From Calliopum simillimum (lineage: Eukaryota; Arthropoda; Insecta; Diptera; Lauxaniidae), in the NCBI GenBank assembly GCA_951812925.1, contig OX638370.1, positions 121,844,897-121,908,896 of the forward strand: a stretch of 64,000 nucleotides of DNA. The letters are read 5' to 3'. A model generated the notes under the pieces. It saw only the letters and a list, made by a program, of their open reading frames with translations, had not been told where the DNA came from and ran no database searches. The position numbers were made by a program, and so were the translations under genes. Below are positions 1 through 11,504 of this stretch, one piece after another (position 1 is the stretch's first letter; each line of letters starts with the position of its first letter).

Positions 1-805
1 TTAATTGTTTCCGCACGACCTTTAACTCAGGAGATATCCTAATTTAAAATTTGGAAAAAAATAGTAACTTGTGAACGGTGAGCCACACGTTCAAAGTAAA
101 AACACTTGTTTATAGAAAATTACTTCCACTATAAGCTGCTTTCTATTTTTTTTCACATGACCTATAGTTTACGAGATATATTTTCAACAAACCTTAAATA
201 AAGAAAAAAACCGTTTTTTCAAAAAAGCTCCAAAAAGGTTCGTCCTAGAAAAAAAAATTTTCATGCATTTTGTAGATCGTTCAATTCCCTATAAAGATCT
301 GTCCAAACTGTTTTTTCGTCAGACTTACTCTTCAAGAGATATCGCGACTTGAAAATCATTCAAAATTGAACATAGTATGGAGCATAGTACAATAATCAAT
401 TTTGAATAATTTTCAAGTCGCGATATCTCGTGATGGTAAGTCGGACGAAAAAACAGTTCGGGGAGCACCTTATAGGAAATTGAACGTTCTACAAAATGCA
501 AAAAAAAAAATTTTTCTGGAACTTACGTTTTTGGAGCTAATTTGAAAAAACGGTTTTTTTCTAAATTTTTGGTTTGTTGAAAAAATATCTCGTAAGCTAT
601 AGGTCACGTAAAAAAAAAGCTTATAGTGGAAGTAATTCCTTTAAATAAGTGTTTTTACTTTGAACGTGTGACTGAACGTTCATTAGTTATTGTAATTTTA
701 AGCTCAACACATCACTGTACCTACTCATAAGCGGCATGCACATTTTACTAATTTTTTTCAAATTTTGGATATCTCCTGAGTTATAAGTAAGTCGTACAAT
801 TTTTA
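1..805. repeat. Long imperfect palindrome (foldback element), about 0.8 kb
   Basis: The left half (about 13-385) is mirrored by the right half (about 393-800). The centre is near 385, where GATATCGCGACTTGAAAAT on the left meets its reverse complement on the right. Outer arms share the motif CTCAGGAGATATCC at about 26-39 and its complement at about 766-779. The right arm holds about 80 extra bases (roughly 675-750). No protein is encoded. The left end may extend beyond the window. This is a non-autonomous foldback-type element or the product of inverted duplication; the family is not identified. Confidence 0.8.
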
Positions 806-2107
806 TATAAAATTTTATGAGCTACAATATTGCGCCGCAATATTTTTCTCTAAATGTAACGGTTAAAGAGATATTTTGGACGCCATTTTTCCAATATGGC
901 GGCGCGAGCGAACACGACTCGAGGTAGCAAAGTTGAAATTCTGAAAGAGCACATCGAAATCTATAAAATAACTCATTTGCAAAAATCCCGCAAAATCCAG
1001 GTAAAACTACCAAATGACTGTACTATTATGTGTACACATTTTATACGAAAAAAAGTTTTTATAATCTTTTATGCAAATTTTTAAAAAAACTTTCACATGT
1101 AGGTAATGCTTTTTGAATTAATGTAAAAAGTTTCAAGATCTGCTTGAAAGTATCGACATTTCACTAACAAATCAAAAATACTTATGTTGTCATTAACCTT
1201 ATGATGAGTAAGCCGTTTATTCAATTACACTTTTATTGACGTACGCAGACTAAAGACACGATGTACATATACACACATACACATACAGGCGACAATAGCG
1301 ACAATGCCTCAGGCAAATAGCAAGCAAGCAAGTAAGCAAACACACGCATACAGCGAAGAAAAAACATTAACCTTGAACTTGGCTGCTGCTGCAGTGAAAA
1401 CTTTTTGTACAATTTACGACGGCCTACTGTTTCACACACACAAGCACACAAACACATACACACACACAAAGAAGGTCAACGCGGCGGCTCAGTTGAGAAA
1501 GGTTGACAGACCGACCGACTGTACGTACATGATGATTTATGGGCGGCATTGCAGCTGCAGCTAAGGATCAGGACGCTATGGCGCTTGAAATTGTAAGCCA
1601 AAAACAAACAAACAATTAGCGCTGATAATCGAATGAGAATCAGTGCAGCTGTAAGACAGCCAAAAAAACGACACTGACAGCAGCGCAGAGCAGTAGCATT
1701 TAGCATTTATACAACATTAAGGTGACTAGCTGGAAAATTTCAAATGAAAATTCAAAAAAGAAAAATGTTGCTTTCAATCACAACTCATTATTTGATGCTT
1801 CGTGGAGTTAGCTATCTGGAAGTGGCCATTTATAAAATTTTTAATTTTAGTAGAACTTTAGTCAAATATTGAACTTATGCAACTTTGTGACCCATAAGTT
1901 ACATCGCAAATAAATTAAAGTAGTTTTTTTCCAGAAGTTATGACTGGGACTTATAACAAAACTGCAAAAAATTTTTTGCTCATTAGTTTTCAATGTGTTT
2001 AAGAAAAAATTAAATACACTGAAAAAAAACCCATAAGAACTGTCAATTTATCACAATAATTGCAAAAGTTTTATCAACAACAAAATTTTTTCTTATATAT
2101 TTTTCCA
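806..2107. other. Intergenic, CA microsatellites, no gene seen
   Basis: AT-rich sequence with a short GC patch around the GGCGGCGCG-like site at about 897-906. Broken CA/TG microsatellites lie around 1265-1290 and 1433-1470. The short open frames here are low complexity and match no family I recognise. No splice-site-bounded coding exon is evident. Confidence 0.5.
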
Positions 2108-4106
2108 TATGGGTGATTCTTAGATAACTGTGCTTTTTCGAGTTGTAAAATTGGCAGGTAATTTTTTTGGATTTTTGCAAGTTTTTTCATGCTATCTTGT
2201 GTAAGCACACTCTTAAAACTCACCTTTTAAGTAGATCAACTACAAGTGTGAATTTACGACTTTGAGGTCGAAATTAAGAAATTTTGCTGCCACGTTTGTG
2301 ACTAAATTGCCACGTTTGTGACATTTTAGCCAAAGTATGGAAAAATGATGGTTTTGAAGCGTTTCGATGAGAGACATATTGCATATAATTATAAATTTAC
2401 ACTTCAAGACTAATTTTGCAACAGTGTCATGTCTCCGGTGGTCCATTTTTATTATCCCCTACCGCCCTAAATATCAACTATGGTCTTCTTTCCTCTGTTT
2501 TTATAGCCGTTTATAGTGGATTAAGATCTCCTAATTACGAATCTGATCTTGATTTTTTTCTATTACATCAGTATCCTTAGTTATCTTTGCTCAAAAGTGA
2601 AAAAATCACAGTTTTGACATCTACTTAACAAAAACAGCAACAAGTAAAATTAATTTTTGTCAATGAGTTCAGACAGCCAAATTTATTAACAACAAGACAT
2701 AACTTACCGTTTTATTATTTTTATGAAAAATATATTTTATCACGAAAATTTTAAGCTCTTGCAAACTAAAATCGGATGAAAAATAAGGCTCTATTGTAGA
2801 TTTAGTGAATGAGAAGATAAAATTTTGATTCTGTTAATTTGCAAAGCAATAGTTTAGTGGGGTCATTCACTAAATCCAGAATAGAACTGTAATTTTTCAT
2901 GTGATTATGGTCTGCAAGGACTCGAAATTTTTGTAATTAAATATGTTATTGATAAAAATAATAAAACTTGATTTTTTGTAACTTTTCGGTCTCGAAAAAT
3001 ACTTTGTGTGTTATCGAAAGATATTCTTACTTTAAACGCGAATAACTCGGAAGCTGGGAATCCAATTGAAAAACGGTAAATTATTTCTTGTTGACAATAA
3101 ATTTGGCTGTCTGAATCCATTGACAAAAATTAATTTTACTTGTTGTTGTTTTTGTTCTATAGCTTTAAATAGATGTCAAAACAGTGATTTTTTCACTTTT
3201 GAGCAAGGATAACTCAGGATTCTGATGGTGTAGAAAAATTTTTGTATTAAAAACATAATTAAAAGCCTCCAGCTAAACATCTATATACTCAATTTTATAT
3301 GAAAATATGTTTTTTTGCAAACTGATAAAAAGTGCTACGTTTGTGACATTTTTGATGCGCCACGTTTGTGACATTTTTGTAGTTTATCGCTCATTGTAAG
3401 ACACGCTTTTGAGTTCAAGATTTTTCCGAAAGAATTTGGATTCATGTATGCAAATCCTACAAAAAAATTGTTTCGTGCATAAAATAAAATCTTCTACCTG
3501 CGAGTGCCGAGTGCCACGTTTGTGACCATAATTTAAAAAAAAAACTGTTTTTGCTTATAAACTGCCCTATAAAACGCAAACAGATTTCTTTTTGGACGCG
3601 TCTGGACATGCTGACCTTTGGGTGATGGATAGTGATCAGAATTAATGCATATGTATTGCAATCTATTGACTGAAACAGTAGTACCATGCAGTAGTAGCAT
3701 AATGCTTTGAAGAAATTTTTTTTTTCCAAAACTAGGGGACAGTTTTCAATTCGAAATTGTGCCCTCTAAAAATTATTTAAAACTGCAGATGAGCTCAGAA
3801 TATTGTAGCCTTAAGTATTTACTTAATATGTGTGGTAACTTGTTTTCTGTTCCATTTCCGTTTTTTGGTCGTTTTTCATCGTTTTGTGTATAAAAAGTAG
3901 GGGTAGGACATGCCACGTATGTGACATTTGGGGTATATTTGCAAACTTTCACAGTAGACCAATAATTATTTGGTAGTAAAATTTAAAATCTATTAGAAAA
4001 ACATAGTTTCTAACTTATAGCGTAATTTTTTGAGAAAAAAAATCCTACTGTATAGGTGAAATCGCCAGGGGACACAAAAAGTACAGTTATCTGAGAATCA
4101 CCCATA
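2108..4106 (+). mobile_element. Two-kb non-autonomous DNA element, copy A
   Basis: The ends are inverted: TGGGTGATTCTTAGATAACT at the left and its near complement (AGTTATCTGAGAATCACCCA) at the right, with ATA/TATA next to them. The whole unit is repeated in reverse orientation at 6934-9033. Inside it, 2560-2730 is mirrored by 3060-3240, so the element is itself partly palindromic. The motif GCCACGTTTGTGAC (or a one-base variant) occurs six times (about 2289, 2309, 3331, 3359, 3512, 3909). There is no recognisable transposase. The superfamily is unresolved; a TA-rich target is suggested. Confidence 0.8.
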
Positions 4107-5597
4107 TACCACAGTCGTATGCGTAACTTTAATTAAATAGCAATGTAACCTGTAAAATCAATGTTACACATACGACAAATTGCAGTAAATAATATTGAAA
4201 ATAATTTTAAAATGACTATAGCTTTTGCAAATATTATGATAAATTTAGCATTTTTGCACCATTTCGAAACTTAAACATTTTTCTTCTAAAAAAGTAAAGT
4301 TTGTATTTTACCACGTCCTTTGCATGGGGGCTGAAATACTTTCTCTTCAAATTATCATAACACGGAAAGTAAGAGCCCTAACAGATAAGTTCGAACGTAT
4401 ATTTTGATAAAGAAGAGTGTAGATATTCGATACCATTAAAAAAAAAAAGAATTTCTTCTTTACTTCTAGCCATAAGTCTGAAAAAAACGTTTGTTCCAAC
4501 TTCAAGCAAGTATATCTCAAAATGTTGATAAAACTGGATATAAGAAATATTGTGTTCAGACCACTTTTTTTTTTTAGTGTCTGTGTAATTCTTTGCACTC
4601 TAAGTGATATCAAATGGTGAAATAAATATAATTAAAATTAATTAAATTTATTATCTAAAATTTGAAGATTTTTGCAATTATGCTGAATTTTGTTGTTATT
4701 ATTGCTGTAGTAATTTATCACAATTTGTGTGTTTATATTTTTTAATCCAACAGTAATCCAACTAAGCTACAGCATCGCGTCAAGGACATGCTGAATTGTG
4801 CAGTATTTTTACTGAAATCGCACGCTTTCAAAATGAAAATAATTAATTGGTTCCAAAAAATACTGAGCCTTTGCTTTTGCTGCTACAATACAAGATACAT
4901 ACACACACAAAATAACGGATTGTAATTTGGGTCATCTTCAGTTTTGTAGTATCGTTTGCATATTTCTTTCTATATCTGTTCGACAAAAACTTTTTTGCTG
5001 CTGTTATCAAATAACACATTACAACCCAGTAAACATTTGAAAGATTCTTGAATAATTTTTCAATAAATTTACAACTCTTTCAGATGACTTTTATATAATA
5101 AAATTTTATCTCCTCTAGATGATGCCATGCATCCGAAAATATTTAAAAATCTGCGGAAAAAAAGACTATTTAGCAGAGTGCTAGTAAGTATGTTAACAAA
5201 TAGCAACATTTTGTTTGATGGGATATTACTCATGGGGAGCTGTGTGTGAACCACAACAGCTGCTGGCATCGGGACTCATCTTTTTTTATTCGGCGGATAT
5301 TAAAATCGCTGCTAGCAAGGTTCAACAATAATTGATTAAAAAAGCCTTATTTTTTCGCATAAAAATTGTTGATGATTTTAGTATGCCAAGTATACTACCA
5401 ACATAGAGTGTGGCAAGAAAAAATTATTTTGCTGTAGCATTTTTTTTTTTTTTTTTTTTCTTATGCATAATAAAAAATGAACTGCTTTTGAAATTTAAAA
5501 GAGTCTTTTTATTTTTAACCTCACATTAAATGTGAAATTGAAAAAAACATTGCATATCTACAAGCGCAAAAAAAATAATGGTTTTTAATACAGCAAA
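4107..5597. other. Intergenic AT-rich spacer between the two inverted elements
   Basis: No gene or convincing exon is visible. It contains an A-run at about 4440, a short ACACACAC tract at about 4900 and a long T-run at about 5438-5459. The spacer forms part of the loop of the 6.9-kb inverted repeat made by copies A and B. Confidence 0.5.
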
Positions 5598-6054
5598 CAC
5601 GGTGCTCCCGAAACAAATTTTAATGCAATGTCCTTACGATTTCTTTCAGATTTTGTATCTACAATACTAATAGATAAAATGGAAAATCAAAATTATTCCT
5701 AAGGAAAATCGACTTTAAGCATTTTCGCGCCATTGAGTACATGCAAATTTAAAATGCGCCGAAAACGCTGTTTTCAATCACATAGCGCTCTCCCAGGAAA
5801 TAGTAAATTTCAGTCATGGTGTTCAATCATTCGATAACCAAAGGCATCCTTTTTAGGCTTAACCATTTGACTTTTGCAATTAAATGCTTCTTTTTCGAGA
5901 TATTTCACATTATTTTATTATGATTTTAGTCCTTTAAATGGAGTTGATGTAGCTTTATTTCAATAGGTCTTTACTCAAAACGTAAGGATTCGAATTCAAA
6001 AATTTAGTAGATGAGGCTTAATTGGAAATTTTTTGTTTATCCAAGAGCACCGTG
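5598..6054. mobile_element. Small element with CACGGTGCTC terminal inverted repeats
   Basis: CACGGTGCTC at 5598-5607 is matched by GAGCACCGTG at 6045-6054, followed by weaker inverted similarity (AAACAAATTTT against AAATTTTTTGTTT). The unit is 457 bp and has no coding capacity. Termini starting CAC-GTG recall Transib or Chapaev-type ends, but no clear target-site duplication is visible, so the class is only a suggestion. Confidence 0.4.
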
Positions 6055-6179
6055 CACACACTCAAACAGTAGCTGTTCCATTTACAGGTAAAATATGCCA
6101 TAAAATGTTTGTAGTTTTTTTTTTGTTTCTTTTTAATAATCTCAGTGAGGAAAATTTATTTTTTTCTGTTTGTTTTCAA

Positions 6180-6570
6180 TTTGGATGAATATAATTGGGA
6201 CTTGGCAAGAAATTTATTGATTCGTCATTAAAATGTTTGTAATCAAATTTTACTACGTGAAACTTAACACGAACTTGGATATTGAGCCAAAAAATTACAG
6301 ATTTCAACCAATCCAAGTTCTTTTTATCCTTTCTTATTAATAAGCCTATCTTCGAACCAAACTTCATAAAAATTGGTGGAGTGGTTTGGCATAGTTTTTC
6401 CATTTAGGAAAGTGGCACCGCCCACTCAAAAAAAAAAGTTTCTTACTGTGATTGGTTAGTGTTAATCCAATATCCATATACTGAATTTCATAAAAATCAA
6501 TGCAACGATTAAGCTGTAGTAACGTATTTTCTTTATATGGGCGTGGCACCACTCACTTAAAAAAAAAACT
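6180..6570. repeat. Tandem subrepeats of the gcgtggcacc-type dispersed repeat
   Basis: Two diverged units of about 130 bp carry AACTTCATAAAAATTGG or TGAATTTCATAAAAATCAAT followed by GTGGCACCGCCCACTC or GGCGTGGCACCACTCACT. Related sequence occurs at 47560-47770 and 27590-27660. It resembles the internal subrepeats of the DINE-like elements in this window but is too diverged to join to them firmly. No coding content. Confidence 0.5.
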
Positions 6571-6694
6571 AATTTTAAGCACTGCTTAGTGCTTCTCCTC
6601 ACAACCTTTCCAACTAAAATAAAATCAAGCCAATATGTTGACTGGTTATAGAGACTAAACCAATTTTGTTTGCCTATTCGTAGGGTAAATCCAA

Positions 6695-6835
6695 GAGATG
6701 TTGCACCCCCAGGTAAAATAGTACCCTAAAATGTATGGCACCCCAGGTGATATGACACCCCCAGGTGATATGACACCCCCACGTGATATGGCACCCGCAA
6801 TTAATATGGCACCCCAGGTTATATGGCACCCCTTT
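6695..6835. repeat. Minisatellite, period about 20 bp
   Basis: Seven imperfect copies of a unit near ATGACACCCCCAGGTGAT. Bases vary at the second position (TGACACC or TGGCACC). The GC-rich repeat stands out from the AT-rich surroundings. No reading frame is conserved across it. Confidence 0.75.
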
Positions 6836-6933
6836 CAATTTCAGTACTTCCAACTTTCGTAGAATTTAAATATGGACAAAATTTAGTTCAGTTGGTCGAA
6901 GACTTGCTGGTAAATAGTTAGTTTAGGTACGTA

Positions 6934-9033
6934 TATGGGTGATTCTCAGATAACTGTACTTTTTGTGTCCTCTGGAGATTTCACCTATACAGTAGGCTTT
7001 TTTTTCACAAAAAATTACGCTATAAGTTAGAAACTATGTTTTTCTAATAGAGCGGATCAATTTTACCACCAAATAATTATTGGTCTATTGTGAAAGTTTG
7101 CAAATATACCCCAAATGTCACAAACGTGGCATGTCCTACCCCTACTTTTTATACACAAAACGATGAAAAACGACCAAAAAACGGAAATAGAACAGAAAAC
7201 AAGTTACTACACATATTAAGTAAATACTTAAGGCTACAATATTCTGAGCTCATCTGCAGTTTTAAACAATTTTTAGAGGGCACAATTTCGAATTGAAAAC
7301 TGTCCCCTAGTTTTGGAAAAAAAAAATTTCTTAAAAGTATTATGCTACTACTGCATGGTACTACTGTTTCAGTCAATAGATTGCAATACACATGCATTAA
7401 TTCTGATCACTATCCATCACCCAAACGTCATCATGTCCGAACGCGTCCAAAAAGAAATCTGTTTGCGTTTTAGAGGGCATTTTATAAACAAAAACCGTTT
7501 TTTCTAAAAATTATGGTCACAAACGTGGCACTCGACACTCCCAGGTAGGACATTTTATTTTATGCATGAAACAATTTTTTTGTAGGATTTGCAGACATGA
7601 CCCCAAATTCTTTCGGAAAAATCTTGAACTCAAAAGCGTGCTTTACAATGGGCGATAAACTGCAAAAATGTCACAAACGTGGCGCATCAAAAATGTCACA
7701 AACGTGGCACTTTTTATCAGTCTGCAAAAAAACATATTTCATATAAAGTTTGAGTATACAGATGTTAAGTTGAAGGCTATTAATTATGTTTTCAATACAA
7801 AAATTTTTCTACACCATCAGAATCCTGAGTTATCCTTGCTCAAAAGTGAAAAAATCACTGTTTTGACATCTACTTAAAGCTATAGAACAAAAACAACAAC
7901 AAGTAAAATAAATTTTTGTCAATGGTTTCAGACAGCCAAATTTATTGTCAACAAGACATAATTTACCGTTTTTCAATTGGATTCTTAGCTTCCGAGTTAT
8001 AAGCGTTTAAATTAAGGACATCTTTCGATAACATACAAAGGATTTTTCGAGACCGAAAAGTTACAAAAAATCAAGTTTTATTATTTTTATCAATAACATA
8101 TTTAATTACAAAAATTTCGTGACTTTGCAGACCATAATCGCATGAAAAATGACAGCTCTATTCCAGACTTAGTGACTAAGCCTACTAAACTACTACTTTG
8201 CAAATTCACAGAATCAAAATTTCATCTGTTCATTCACTAAATCTACATAAGAGCCTTATTTTTTCATCCGATTTTAGTTTGCAAGGGCTTAAAATTTTCG
8301 TGATAAAATATATTTCTGGTAAAAATAATAAAACTTACCATTTTTGTTAATTTTTCGGTCCTTTGTGTGTTATTGAGAGGTATCCTTTTTTTAAAGGCTT
8401 ATAACTCGGAAACTGGGAATCCAATTGAAAAACGGTAAATTTTGTCTTGTTGATAATAAATTCGGCTGTCTGAATCCATTGACAAAAATTAATTTTACTT
8501 ATTGCTGTTTTAGTTAAGTAGATGTCAAAACTCTGATTTTTTCACTTTTGAGCAAGGATAACTAAGGATACTGATGTAATAGAAAAAATCAAGATCAGAT
8601 TCGTAATTAGGAGATCCTAATCCATCATAAACGGCTATTAAAACAGAGGACAGGGAACCATAGTTGATCTTTAGGGCCGTAGGGTATAAAAAAAATGGAC
8701 CACCGGAGACATGACACTGTTGCAAAATTAGTCTTGAAGTGTTAATTTGTCATTATATACAATATATCTCTCATCAAAACGCTTCAAAACCATAATTTTT
8801 CCATACTGTGGCTAAAATGTCACAAACGTGGCAATTTGGTCACAAACGTGGCAGCAAAATTTCTTAATTTCGACCTCAAAGCCGTAAATTCACACTTGTT
8901 GTTGATCTACTTAAAAGGTGAGTTTTAAGAGTGTGTTTACATAAGATAGCATGAAGAAACTTGCAAAAATCCAAAAAAAATATCTGCCAATTTTACAACT
9001 CGAAAAAGCACAGTTATCTAAGAATCACCCATA
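6934..9033 (-). mobile_element. Two-kb non-autonomous DNA element, copy B (inverted)
   Basis: Reverse-oriented copy of the element at 2108-4106. It keeps the same ends (TGGGTGATTCTCAGATAACT at left, AGAATCACCCA at right) and is flanked by TATA on both sides (6932-6935 and about 9031-9036). Six motifs GTCACAAACGTGG occur (about 7117, 7513, 7668, 7696, 8819, 8838). The internal palindrome is also kept. Short frames within it are open by chance and appear in both copies with different stops. With copy A it makes an inverted repeat 6.9 kb across. Confidence 0.8.
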
Positions 9034-9044
9034 TATGTATTCTC

Positions 9045-9310
9045 CTTTAACTCCTAGGAAGAGCATTGGGCCAATATGAAATGTATCCATTTGTCGCGAT
9101 CTCTTACGATGACTTTTATCTCTTGTCACGACTTCCCGATTCTTGAATTTCCTTATCCAGCGGACTTTTCCAATTGGTTCTAGATCTACCAATTTCTTTA
9201 CTGCCTTGTTGATTCCAATCAAGAGCCTGGCAACGGACTTCGCTTTGTGGTTTCCGAAGAGTATGACCATTCCAACTCCACTTGCGGAGCTTGACCACGT
9301 TTGCTATAGC
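9045..9310 (-). pseudogene. LINE reverse-transcriptase C-terminal relic
   Basis: In one minus-strand frame I read WNGHTLRKP, then RCQALDWNQQGSKEIGRSRT. The shifted overlapping frame continues toward the end. This matches the well-known tail of many non-LTR retrotransposon polyproteins (H-T-L-R-K-P, then R-Q-A-L-D-W-N-P-Q-G, then G-R-P-R-x-T-W), typical of RTE-like and related LINEs. At least one frameshift is needed to follow it, and only about 85 residues remain. It abuts copy B at 9033. It is not functional. Confidence 0.7.
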
Positions 9311-9339
9311 CCTCTGATTGCATTTTTGATGTAGTTAGA

Positions 9340-10254
9340 AGTTTGAGATAGTGCGAGGCCACCAAACCTTTAGCATACGTCTCAAGTTCGTTTAGGTGCC
9401 GTTGATATAATAACTTGTGTGCAGGGTTTGAAAAAAAAAATTCGGAACATAAACAACTGATTTCTTTTTACTTTTTTTGAATATATATAGAGAGGTAACA
9501 GAGCGGTGAGTATTTGATGCAGCTACTCATGTTTACACGTTTTGTGGAATTTTAATTTGGCATATACTCAATTACTGAGGGTGATATGATTCGGGTGCCA
9601 TTTCTCCACTTGCATGTTATAAGTTATTTTGGAGTACAAATATGAAGCGTTTGAACTTATAGTCACTCCAGATTTCCAGAGTTTAGTCAATGATAAATTT
9701 TTCAATTTTACCTAATTCATTTGAGGTGTTCGCTAACGTTAGAGAAAACACGAAAATCCTGAACACGAGGCGACATCACGCAAAAATATGTGTTGAGTAA
9801 AATCTCGCCCATAACAATGACTTTAAAAACTCTAAACTGTACACTAGAAAGTAAGCCGCAAGAATTGTAAAAACGAGGCACTTGATGTCAACGACTTCTT
9901 GAGCAAAAGAAAAGGTATTTTTAAAACATAAATATTGATTTATCATAATTTAAGATCGGACTGTAAATACCGAAGATATGATGAAAAATGTTAATAGGCG
10001 ACTTCTACGTTCGGTCAAAAGAAAAAAAAATATTTCCCCGAATTTTTTTGAAAAAATACATCGTTTTAGAGGCGGTATGGCGGACCTTTCTTTTTAATAC
10101 GGTAATGTATATATTATACGAATACATGCAACAATTTTGACAAAAAAAAAATTAAAACTCACTTAGAGTGCCAAATCTCCCTCGATGTGGCCTCAGATCA
10201 CGCAGAGTCTTGGGTGATTAGGAACTTTATAGCATTTTTCAAATTGAATTTTAT
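9340..10254. other. Intergenic, no gene seen
   Basis: AT-rich sequence with short A and T runs. No exon-like coding stretch and no family I recognise. Confidence 0.45.
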
Positions 10255-10490
10255 ATGGTTAAAACTGATTTTCTGACTTGTTTTAGAAAAAAAATTTTAT
10301 TGGGTCACTCTAGCGTTTTAGAGAAAACTTTTCCTTAAAGAAACTTTTAGCTAATTGTATGAGCTTTTGAAGAATGTATTTGGTTTATAGAGTTCAAAAA
10401 GATTTCGCTACGTTCTGGACCTTTAAAGTTGATTTTTTCATTTTTTTTCCTAATTTTTTAATTTGGCGGTCATTTTAGTAGGAAAAAAGT
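10255..10490. repeat. Dispersed repeat, first copy (partner at 19540-19775)
   Basis: Shares the ordered blocks TTGGGTCACTCTAG, AGATTTCGCTACGTTCTGGA and TTTGGCGGTCATTTTAGT with 19540-19775, where they read TTGGGTCACCCTAA, GGATTTCGCTAAGTTCTGGA and TTTGGCGGCCATTTTAGT. Same orientation, clearly homologous, diverged by point changes. No coding potential; the family is unknown. Confidence 0.65.
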
Positions 10491-11129
10491 ACAATAGTAT
10501 TAACATATCATAGACCAAATGGTTTTTACAAATTTTTTCTTGAATAAATTTGCAGTTGATTTTGTTTTTTTTTAATTTTTTCGAAAAAAAATAATAAGAA
10601 TAATTTTTTAATAATGAAAACGACGTGAAAAAAAAAATTATGTAATTTTCGGAATCAGCAGCCACTTTTATATAAGGAAAAAATAGTGGCACATACAAAT
10701 GAAAAATTTTTAAATCATTTGTAAACTAGTGTTATTTATAGATTAAATTTCATAGCAATATTTTGCCACAGTTTTCCCCCTTCAACTTGCTCTACGTATT
10801 ATCTCAACCATTGAAATTTCTCTTACTGTCGCTGATAAAGCGAAAGTTCCATTTAAATCAAAAGTTTGTAATTTAATTGCAGTGAATGTGTCAAAATGGT
10901 CACAGTCCTCCAAACTAATGTGTTCAGAGTACATTGGCACGATTAAAAAATAAAAAAAGTTCTTACCAAAAATGGCCAAAATGTAACAAATAGCTACCAT
11001 CGAATGTAATCGAATTTTCCAGCTCTACGATTGGAAGGCAATTTAAATTTTCAGACATTTTTTTAATTTTACTACCCCAGCACTCCCCAGCGCGCACAAG
11101 TATTACAAATTTATTGTTGCTGCACTCAC
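10491..11129. other. Probable intron sequence of the minus-strand exon
   Basis: AT-rich sequence lying downstream (minus strand) of the donor at 11129-11124. It would be intronic if the exon call is right. No acceptor followed by a coding-like frame could be picked out by eye. Confidence 0.35.
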
Positions 11130-11304
11130 CTCTGATATCTAAAATTCTCCAATGGTGCATAACTAACGCCACCCGTTGAACTGGTGCTGCTACTGCCACT
11201 ACCATCATCATCATCACCATCACCAACAGCAACAGGAGTTTGATTGTGCTGCTGCTTCATTGTTTCGTTTGCTACACCGGACATCGACACCGACACCGTT
11301 GATG
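11130..11304 (-). CDS. Partial coding exon, product unknown
   Basis: Read on the minus strand from the gap edge, one frame is open and strongly protein-like: it includes MSGVANETMKQQHNQTPVAV, then an acidic Gly/Asp run (GDGDDDDGSG), a Ser/Thr run, and ends SYAPLENFRYQ. It stops exactly at a good splice donor (AG followed by GTGAGT, donor at 11129-11124), leaving two bases of a split codon. The frame hits a stop only inside the presumed intron. A Met lies 18 bases from the gap edge, so this may be the first coding exon, or the frame may continue upstream into the gap. I do not recognise the protein. The low-complexity linker followed by a conserved-looking end is typical of insect proteins. 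Confidence 0.6.
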
Positions 11305-11504
11305 NNNNNNNNNNNNNNNNNNNNNNNNNNNNNNNNNNNNNNNNNNNNNNNNNNNNNNNNNNNNNNNNNNNNNNNNNNNNNNNNNNNNNNNNNNNNNNNN
11401 NNNNNNNNNNNNNNNNNNNNNNNNNNNNNNNNNNNNNNNNNNNNNNNNNNNNNNNNNNNNNNNNNNNNNNNNNNNNNNNNNNNNNNNNNNNNNNNNNNNN
11501 NNNN
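11305..11504. other. Assembly gap, 200 N
   Basis: Exactly 200 unknown bases, a conventional placeholder length, so the true size may differ. It cuts into the minus-strand exon ending at 11130. Confidence 0.99.
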
